Source: CADEDV01 sp964596345
Lineage (GTDB): Bacteria > Bacteroidota > Bacteroidia > Chitinophagales > Chitinophagaceae
Reading direction: 5' to 3'
Assembly: GCA_964596345.1 (NCBI GenBank)
Contig: CAZQSZ010000008.1
Span: forward strand, 248,001 to 312,000
DNA length: 64,000 bases
Shown in pieces: positions 58,299 to 64,000 of the stretch (positions within the stretch are counted from its first letter, which is position 1; each line of letters starts with the position of its first letter). The notes under the pieces were generated by a model that worked only from the letters and a program-made list of their open reading frames with translations, was not told where the DNA came from and ran no database searches. The position numbers and the translations under genes were made by a program.

Positions 58299-59198
58299 TT
58301 ATCCGCCGTTACCATTTGGTTCCAGCAATTTGAAAAACTGGTCCAGCTGAGGCAGGATCACAATTCTTGTTCTGCGGTTAGCCGCTTTACCTTCTTTGGT
58401 ACTGTTATCAGCCACCGGTTTATATTCCCCACGGCCGGCTGCGGCCATCTTAGCCGGATCAAGTCCATATTGTTTTTGCAGCATTTTTACAATCGTGGTT
58501 GCTCTTTTCACACTCAGGTCCCAGTTATCCGCCAGAACACCACCGCCAACATATGGCACATTATCCGTATGTCCTTCCACCATAAATTCGATATCAGGCT
58601 GGTTCTTTAATACCGCTGCCACTTTTCCCAATACGGTTTTTGCCTGGCTGGTTACTTCATACCTGCCGCTTTTGAAAAGCAGCTTGTCAGAAATATCAAT
58701 ATACACCACTCCTTTATCTACTTTGATATTGATATCCTCGTCATCCATGTTACCTACAGCGCCTTTCAGGTTCATCACCAAAGCCATATTCAGTGAATCT
58801 TTGTGCGCCATCTGCTGCTGCAGGGTTTGTATATAAGCATCCTTGGCCCCGATATTCTCCATAGATTTCCTGATACTTTCTGCCTGTGAAGCGGAGATCA
58901 CTGAAAGATCTTCAAGCTGTTTCAGCGCAGACGTATTATTCGCTTTCAGAAAATCAATTTGCTTATTCAGGTCACTGATCTTATTATGGAGGCTTGCATT
59001 ATCGCCTTCCAGGGTTGTTTTTTGCCGGCCCAATTCTGCTTTAGCGTCATTACAATTGTTCAGGTCACCCTGTAGCTGCGTTTGTTTGGATTGCAGGGAT
59101 TGTATTTCAGCCTGTGCAGTTTTGAATTTCTTACTGCTGACACAGGAAAATAATAGCAGGGAGGAAACTGTGGCTACCAGTATCAGATTTAATTTCAT
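58299..59198 (-). CDS. OmpA/MotB-like lipoprotein
   Basis: A 299-residue protein with a lipoprotein signal (LLLFSCVSSKK, lipid Cys about residue 19), a long coiled coil (AQAEIQSLQSKQTQLQGDLN to about residue 125), then an OmpA-C domain: FMVEGHTDNVPYVGG, NWDLSVKRATTIVKMLQKQY, AAAGRGEYKPVADN, RRTRIVI. It binds peptidoglycan and links it to the outer membrane; the MotB-like domain does not imply motility, as no flagellar genes are present. Confidence 0.92.
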   Translation of the reverse strand: MKLNLILVATVSSLLLFSCVSSKKFKTAQAEIQSLQSKQTQLQGDLNNCNDAKAELGRQKTTLEGDNASLHNKISDLNKQIDFLKANNTSALKQLEDLSVISASQAESIRKSMENIGAKDAYIQTLQQQMAHKDSLNMALVMNLKGAVGNMDDEDINIKVDKGVVYIDISDKLLFKSGRYEVTSQAKTVLGKVAAVLKNQPDIEFMVEGHTDNVPYVGGGVLADNWDLSVKRATTIVKMLQKQYGLDPAKMAAAGRGEYKPVADNSTKEGKAANRRTRIVILPQLDQFFKLLEPNGNGG

Positions 59199-59383
59199 AC
59201 AACTTATTTTAAGTGAAAGATTGGTTTTACTGCCTTAACAAGGCTCAAAGGTAAACGGCCGGGTAATTGTATTCACTGGCAATTTGTTAATTATTTTATC
59301 AGTAAAACCATGCTGCTTCCGGCAGCGCAGATTAGTTTTTAATTAAAATCGGCCAGCTTCCCGGCAATTCTTATTTTTAATAC

Positions 59384-60661
59384 ATGGCAACTAATCGTAA
59401 AGCAGCGGTGGGTTTCATTTTCATCACCCTGATGATTGATGTAACCGGCTGGGGCCTCATCATTCCTGTATTGCCCGACCTCCTCGAAGGAATGATCAAG
59501 GGAGGTGTTAGTGAAGCTACTAAATACAGCGGCTGGCTCACTTTTGCTTATGCTATTACACAATTTATTTTTGCGCCGATCATCGGTAATCTCAGTGATC
59601 GTTATGGAAGAAGGCCTGTATTACTGGCTTCGCTGTTCGGTTTTGCTGTTGATTATATTTTTCTATCCGTTGCTCCCAATATATTCTGGTTATTTATTGG
59701 TCGTATTGTTGCAGGTATCACTGGTGCCAGTTTTACTACTGCCGCGGCATATATGGCCGATATCAGTACTGCAGAAACAAGAGCCAGGAATTTTGGTATG
59801 ATCGGTGCCGCCTTCGGGTTGGGCTTTATAATTGGCCCTGCTATCGGCGGCCTGTTAGGAGAATTAGGGCCCAGGGTTCCATTCATTGCAGCAGCCGTAC
59901 TCACCGGGCTAAACTGGTTGTATGGCTATTTTGTTTTGCCGGAATCATTACCGCCGGAAAAAAGAAGAAAATTTGAATGGAAACGGGCTAATCCGGTGGG
60001 TGCATTTATGCTGCTGAAAAGAAACCCTGCAATTATGGGATTGGCAGGTTCCCTGATATTAGTATACCTGGCAGGATTTGCCGTACAAAGCACCTGGAGT
60101 TTTTTCAATATCGAAAAATTCAACTGGAGCAATAGCCTGATCGGTATTTCGCTGGCTGTTGTCGGTGTGCTTGTTGCCGCAGTACAGGGTGGCTTGATCA
60201 GGATACTGACACCAAAGATCGGCAACGAAAAAAGTATTTATTGGGGCTTATTGCTTTATTCCATTGGTCTCTTTCTTTTTGCTTTCGCCACCCAGGGATG
60301 GATGATGTTTGTGTTTTTAATTCCTTACTGTTTGGGAGGCATTGCCGGCCCTGCCTTACAGGCCACCATATCAGGTCATGTTCCAGCCAATGAACAGGGT
60401 GAATTACAAGGTACCCTGACAAGCCTGATGAGTGTGACGATGGTTATTGGTCCACTGATGATGTCGTATGTATTTTCCTATTTTACACAAAAAACCACCC
60501 CGGTTTATTTTCCGGGTGCTGCTTTTTTGCTGGGAGCCATCCTCATGCTGGTCAGTGCCGTAATTACTTACTGGATATTACATAAGGAAAGAAAAACAAA
60601 CCCTGAGCTGGTCAACCTGATCGATGCAAAACAATCCATTGATCCTCCTGCCGGACATTAG
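59384..60661 (+). CDS. MFS transporter, TetA (TCR) subfamily
   Basis: A 425-residue twelve-span transporter of the drug/H+ antiporter group with fourteen- and twelve-span relatives. Motif A GNLSDRYGRRPVLL lies near residue 68; FIGRIVAGITGASF and GLGFIIGPAIGGLLGELG contain motif-C-like glycines. Sequence resembles tetracycline-type exporters of Bacteroidota, most of which are not shown to confer resistance. Substrate unknown. No resistance-gene neighbours or mobile elements are nearby, so it looks like a chromosomal housekeeping copy. Confidence 0.9.
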   Translation: MATNRKAAVGFIFITLMIDVTGWGLIIPVLPDLLEGMIKGGVSEATKYSGWLTFAYAITQFIFAPIIGNLSDRYGRRPVLLASLFGFAVDYIFLSVAPNIFWLFIGRIVAGITGASFTTAAAYMADISTAETRARNFGMIGAAFGLGFIIGPAIGGLLGELGPRVPFIAAAVLTGLNWLYGYFVLPESLPPEKRRKFEWKRANPVGAFMLLKRNPAIMGLAGSLILVYLAGFAVQSTWSFFNIEKFNWSNSLIGISLAVVGVLVAAVQGGLIRILTPKIGNEKSIYWGLLLYSIGLFLFAFATQGWMMFVFLIPYCLGGIAGPALQATISGHVPANEQGELQGTLTSLMSVTMVIGPLMMSYVFSYFTQKTTPVYFPGAAFLLGAILMLVSAVITYWILHKERKTNPELVNLIDAKQSIDPPAGH

Positions 60662-60853
60662 ATAGCATTTGTCAGGGCAGCGTCATCCAATTCGCCATTT
60701 ACTAATTAAAATCATACATACGGGTGACCGTAAGCAGCACTTTGGGTAAAGCAATTTTTCACTTTTACAGTACTGAAATGATCGTTCAATAATTCAGTTC
60801 TAACGGTTGCCCGCCTTTTTTGTATTTTCCTTTTCTATTTAAAGAATTATTTT

Positions 60854-62713
60854 ATGTTACAACAATCCAACTTTTTTGCAGTGGAAGCTGCACCCGCACG
60901 GGCAGAACTTGAAACATGGGTCAAACAAATTGCGGCTTTATGTGAAGCCGATTCCGTTCACTGGTGTGATGGCTCACAACAGGAATATGATGCTCTTTGC
61001 CAGTTACTGGTAAAGAAAGGCACTTTTATTGCCCTGAACCCGGGAAAACGTCCGAACAGTTTTGCCTGCTTTAGTGATCCAAGTGATGTGGCGAGAGTAG
61101 AGGATAAAACCTTTATCTGCAGCCGCCGTAAAGAAGACTCCGGTCCCACCAATAACTGGATGGCCCCGGATGACATGAAAAAGAAACTGCATGTGCTGCT
61201 GACCGGCAGCATGAAGGGCCGCATTTTATACGTCATTCCTTTTTGTATGGGGCCTTTAGGTTCTCCTTTTGCCCGTTATGGAGTGCAGATCACCGATTCT
61301 GAATATGTAGTAGTGAATATGCGCATCATGACCCGTATGGGACAAGACGTGTTGCCTTACCTGCACAAAAAAAGTTACGTAAAATGTTTGCATACAGTGG
61401 GTGCTCCTTTACAGGGCAATCAAAAAGACAGCAGCTGGCCTTGTAATCCTGACGTAAAATATATTTCTCATTTTCCTGAAGAAAGGCTGATCATCTCTTA
61501 TGGCAGCGGGTATGGTGGTAATGCATTGATGGGTAAAAAATGTTTTGCACTCCGTATTGCTTCCGTCATGGGAAGAGAAGAGAATTGGCTGGCCGAGCAT
61601 ATGCTGATCATGGGTGTGGAATCTCCTGATAAAAAGAAAACCTATGTAGCCGCTGCTTTTCCCAGTGCCTGTGGTAAAACCAACTTTGCGATGCTCATTC
61701 CACCAAAAGAATTCGATGGCTGGAAAGTAACTACGGTGGGTGATGATATTGCCTGGATACATAAAGGAGAGGATGGGGCTTTGTATGCTATCAATCCTGA
61801 AGCCGGTTATTTCGGCGTGGCTCCCGGTACTAACTATAAGACCAACCCGAATGCGATGGAAAGCATTAAAGCCAATACCATTTTTACCAACGTAGCCATC
61901 ACCCCTGATAAAGATGTTTGGTGGGAAGGACTGACCAAAGAAATTCCGGAGGGATTAACTGACTGGCATGGTAAACCCTGGGATCCCAACAGTGGTAAAC
62001 CCGCTGCACACCCTAACTCAAGATTTACAGCACCGGCTTATCAGAATCCTGCTATCGACAGCGACTGGGATAATCCGAATGGTGTGCATATTGAAGGATT
62101 TATTTTCGGTGGCAGAAGAAGCACCGGTGTACCATTAGTATACCAATCTTTCAACTGGAACTTTGGTGTGTACCTCGCTACCACGATGGGAAGCGAAATG
62201 ACTGCAGCTGCCTTTGGTGAAATTGGTAAAGTGCGCCGTGATCCCTTCGCTATGTTACCTTTCATGGGTTATCATATCGGTGATTATGTGAACCACTGGT
62301 TACAGTTTGGCCGTGATCTGCCCAATGCACCCCGGATATTTGGCGTGAACTGGTTCCGTAAAGACGAGAACGGGCAATTCATCTGGCCGGGATTTGGAGA
62401 TAATATCCGTCCGTTGAAATGGATCGTGGAGCGTATCCGCGGTAATGCTTCTTCAGTAGAAAGCCCCATCGGCTGGATGCCAAGGTATGAAGACATCGAC
62501 TGGACCGGGCTGGAAAATTTTACCAAAGAAGATTTTGCAAAGATCATGACCGTTGATCGTGAACCCGGCAAACAGGAACTGTTGTCCCACGAAGAATTAT
62601 TTGAACGCATGTATGATAAACTGCCGAAAGAATTTTTCTTTATGCGTGAACTGCTGTTATCCGCCTTGTGGCGTTCCCCCGAGCATTGGGGATTGCAACC
62701 TGAACAGCACTGA
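60854..62713 (+). CDS. pckG: phosphoenolpyruvate carboxykinase (GTP)
   Basis: A 619-residue gluconeogenic enzyme converting oxaloacetate and GTP to phosphoenolpyruvate. Recognised blocks are CMGPLGSPFARYGVQITDSEYVVVNM, the P-loop-like AFPSACGKTNFAM near residue 272, GDDIAWIHKGEDGALYAINPEAGYFGVAPGT, HIEGFIFGGRRS, and NWFRKDENGQFIWPGFGDNIRPLKWI. This is the GTP-type family, complete in length. It is monocistronic with a weak terminator after it. Confidence 0.97.
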   Translation: MLQQSNFFAVEAAPARAELETWVKQIAALCEADSVHWCDGSQQEYDALCQLLVKKGTFIALNPGKRPNSFACFSDPSDVARVEDKTFICSRRKEDSGPTNNWMAPDDMKKKLHVLLTGSMKGRILYVIPFCMGPLGSPFARYGVQITDSEYVVVNMRIMTRMGQDVLPYLHKKSYVKCLHTVGAPLQGNQKDSSWPCNPDVKYISHFPEERLIISYGSGYGGNALMGKKCFALRIASVMGREENWLAEHMLIMGVESPDKKKTYVAAAFPSACGKTNFAMLIPPKEFDGWKVTTVGDDIAWIHKGEDGALYAINPEAGYFGVAPGTNYKTNPNAMESIKANTIFTNVAITPDKDVWWEGLTKEIPEGLTDWHGKPWDPNSGKPAAHPNSRFTAPAYQNPAIDSDWDNPNGVHIEGFIFGGRRSTGVPLVYQSFNWNFGVYLATTMGSEMTAAAFGEIGKVRRDPFAMLPFMGYHIGDYVNHWLQFGRDLPNAPRIFGVNWFRKDENGQFIWPGFGDNIRPLKWIVERIRGNASSVESPIGWMPRYEDIDWTGLENFTKEDFAKIMTVDREPGKQELLSHEELFERMYDKLPKEFFFMRELLLSALWRSPEHWGLQPEQH

Positions 62714-62750
62714 CCTCTGCTGATTGCCTGCTAATTGAAAATAGTAAATA

Positions 62751-62780
62751 AGGCAGCAGGATAAACCCTGTTGCCTGTTT
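62751..62780 (+). terminator. weak intrinsic terminator after pckG
   Basis: Stem GGCAGCAGG/CCTGTTGCC (62752-62760 and 62767-62775, one G-T pair) with an ATAAAC loop. Confidence 0.5.
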
Positions 62781-62817
62781 ACTGTTTACAGTGTACATTT
62801 AATTAATACTATTTATC

Positions 62818-64000
62818 ATGGACTGGTTCTATGATCTGTTTACGAAAACCTCGATTGCTCAATCTGTCATCATTTACGGAATCGTAATTGCTGTGGGTAT
62901 CTGGATGGGTCGTATCAAGATCGCTGGTATCTCTTTAGGTATCACCTGGGTTTTATTCGCCGGCTTATTTTTATCTTATGCGGGCTTGGAAATTGATAAA
63001 GGCACCGAACACTTCATCAAGGAGTTCGGGCTTATCCTGTTTGTTTACTCCATTGGCCTGCAGGTGGGACCCGGCTTCTGGGCTTCCTTAAAGAAGAATG
63101 CGATTGCGAATAATGTTCTCGCTTTTGCCATTGTTTTCACCGGGGTTATCATTACAGTAATACTGTACTATTTCAGCGGCAATCATATTTCTGTAATGAC
63201 CGGGGTCATGAGTGGTGCTGTGACGAATACTCCCGGCCTGGGTGCGGCCCAGGCTGCTGTAGCCGATCTGAATGTGACCGGCACTGATAAATCACTGATC
63301 ACTTTAGCGTATGCTGTTACGTATCCCTTAGGTGTATTTGGTATCATTGGCGCATTGGTTATCCTGAAAAAATTCTTCGGCGTTAATATCGAAGAAGAGC
63401 AGGAGCGTCACCGCAAACTGAATGTATTGCGGGCCAATCGTCCCGTATCGGTTCACCTGCAACTGGAAAATAAACAACTCGTGGGGCAGCCGCTGCGGAA
63501 ATTATTTGAACTGCTTAAAGAACCCGTGGTTGTTTCCCGTATGTTTCACAATGGTGAGATCATTACGCCGACCCCGGATCTTGTTTTATCTGAAAATGAT
63601 GTGTTACTGGTTGTTGCTTCCAAACAGGAAATGGAACAACTGAAATTACTTATCGGGCCGGTCAGCAGCATGAACCTGAAAACGGCAACAGACAGCGACC
63701 TGATCACCCGGCATATCGTGGTAACAAGAACTGCCGTAACCCATCGGCGATTAGGAGATATACCTGAATTGCACCAGCATGATTTTACTTTAACTAGATT
63801 AAGCCGGGCCGGTATTGAAATGGTGCCGCATGGTGATATCTTTCTTCAGCTCGGTGATACGATCAAGGTAGTGGGAACAGAAGAAGGTGTGCAGCATGTT
63901 ACCACCGCCGTTGGTAATTCATTAAAGAAATTAGAAGTCCCGGACCTTGCACCCATCTTCATGGGTATTGTATTGGGTGTTATACTCGGCAGCATCCCTT
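62818..64000 (+). CDS. AspT/YidE-family transporter, truncated by the window edge
   Basis: The frame is open to the right edge with 394 codons visible, starting MDWFYDLFTKTSIAQSV. The first half has about five membrane spans with EFGLILFVYSIGLQVGPGFW and SGAVTNTPGLGAAQAA, the aspartate:alanine-exchanger (YidE/AspT) pattern. Two TrkA-C/RCK-type domains follow (near residues 205-285 and 295-375: VVSRMFHNGEIITPTPDLVLSENDVLLVV; TLTRLSRAGIEMVPHGDIFLQLGDTIKVVG), and the last visible residues begin the second set of spans (APIFMGIVLGVILGSIP). Substrate unknown. Confidence 0.88.
   Translation, partial: MDWFYDLFTKTSIAQSVIIYGIVIAVGIWMGRIKIAGISLGITWVLFAGLFLSYAGLEIDKGTEHFIKEFGLILFVYSIGLQVGPGFWASLKKNAIANNVLAFAIVFTGVIITVILYYFSGNHISVMTGVMSGAVTNTPGLGAAQAAVADLNVTGTDKSLITLAYAVTYPLGVFGIIGALVILKKFFGVNIEEEQERHRKLNVLRANRPVSVHLQLENKQLVGQPLRKLFELLKEPVVVSRMFHNGEIITPTPDLVLSENDVLLVVASKQEMEQLKLLIGPVSSMNLKTATDSDLITRHIVVTRTAVTHRRLGDIPELHQHDFTLTRLSRAGIEMVPHGDIFLQLGDTIKVVGTEEGVQHVTTAVGNSLKKLEVPDLAPIFMGIVLGVILGSIP

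Noticed and set aside
58299..59198. Flagellar motor protein MotB
   Set aside because: It is a lipoprotein with a coiled coil and an OmpA-C domain; no MotA or flagellar genes are nearby.
59384..60661. Acquired tetracycline-resistance gene
   Set aside because: No mobile element, integrase or GC shift is visible around it, so it looks like a native MFS exporter; the substrate is not known.

Overview
The window is a chromosomal segment from a member of the Bacteroidota, most likely the Chitinophagaceae or a close relative. This assignment rests on protein types (MG2/TonB-plug surface proteins, an OMP_b-brl_3-type receptor, DUF5606, DUF5777, LytS/LytTR pairs, asparaginase half-proteins) and on promoters of the Bacteroidota form TTTG-N19..22-TAnnTTTG. 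I see no rRNA, tRNA, insertion sequence, prophage or CRISPR array. Coding density is high. Most genes are ordinary core genes, many with intrinsic terminators between convergent neighbours.

Layout. 1-1980: end of an exopolysaccharide O-acetylation operon (MBOAT end, DHHW/AlgJ-like partner) and a glucosaminidase. 2105-5688: membrane protein, recA, an OB-fold/YceI operon behind a palindromic operator, and mgsA. 5690-8080: a large MG2/plug surface protein. 8225-17165: uvrB, polA and metabolic genes (sterol-desaturase-like, DsbA/FrnE, PfkB kinase, truncated haemoglobin, DUF1579 lipoprotein). 17206-24299: eleven co-directional minus-strand genes, mostly small ligand-binding folds (rhodanese, MDR, beta-propeller, DUF1801, DinB, two SRPBCC, VOC, SnoaL-like, DUF1579-like, DUF1761). 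These are divergent from a LytS/LytTR pair at 24392-26219, with an 11-bp inverted repeat between. 26360-28699: an unusual RnfD/NqrB-like plus DUF2330 fusion. 28796-33657: ECF sigma factor, putative anti-sigma, two Spy/CpxP-like proteins and a TonB-receptor-like barrel. 33820-47464: DUF5606, M3 peptidase, a Fur-SCO/MerC divergent locus, small membrane proteins, GH25, a second LytS/LytTR pair, a PcrA/UvrD helicase and a large unknown. 47465-47904: the only long gene-free stretch, with a possible structured RNA. 47905-64000: half-asparaginase, then the module below, AraC regulator, CPA1 antiporter, MotB-like OmpA lipoprotein, TetA-type exporter, pckG and a truncated AspT/YidE transporter.

The most interesting region is 48468-55573. 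Two divergent operons share a 275-bp intergenic region. On the minus strand are two lipoproteins with cytochrome-c-like domains carrying non-standard CX4CH haem motifs, followed by a DUF5777 beta-barrel. On the plus strand are a small twin-arginine-motif protein, a Tat-lipoprotein with four Fe-S cluster motifs, an NrfD/PsrC quinone-interacting membrane subunit, a periplasmic protein with a C-terminal anchor, and a monohaem cytochrome c. The shared region holds two near-consensus CRP/FNR-type sites and a 20-bp palindrome. No molybdopterin catalytic subunit is present. I infer an electron route from the quinone pool across the envelope, possibly to an outer-membrane acceptor; this is unproven.

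A second general signal concerns translation starts. Several genes (recA, uvrB, polA, mgsA, the DsbA-like gene, the MerC-like gene and the gene at 45911) have their -7 promoter element within about 1-8 nt of the start codon, predicting leaderless or nearly leaderless mRNAs. All function calls come from reading the sequence and general knowledge of families; no database search was run.
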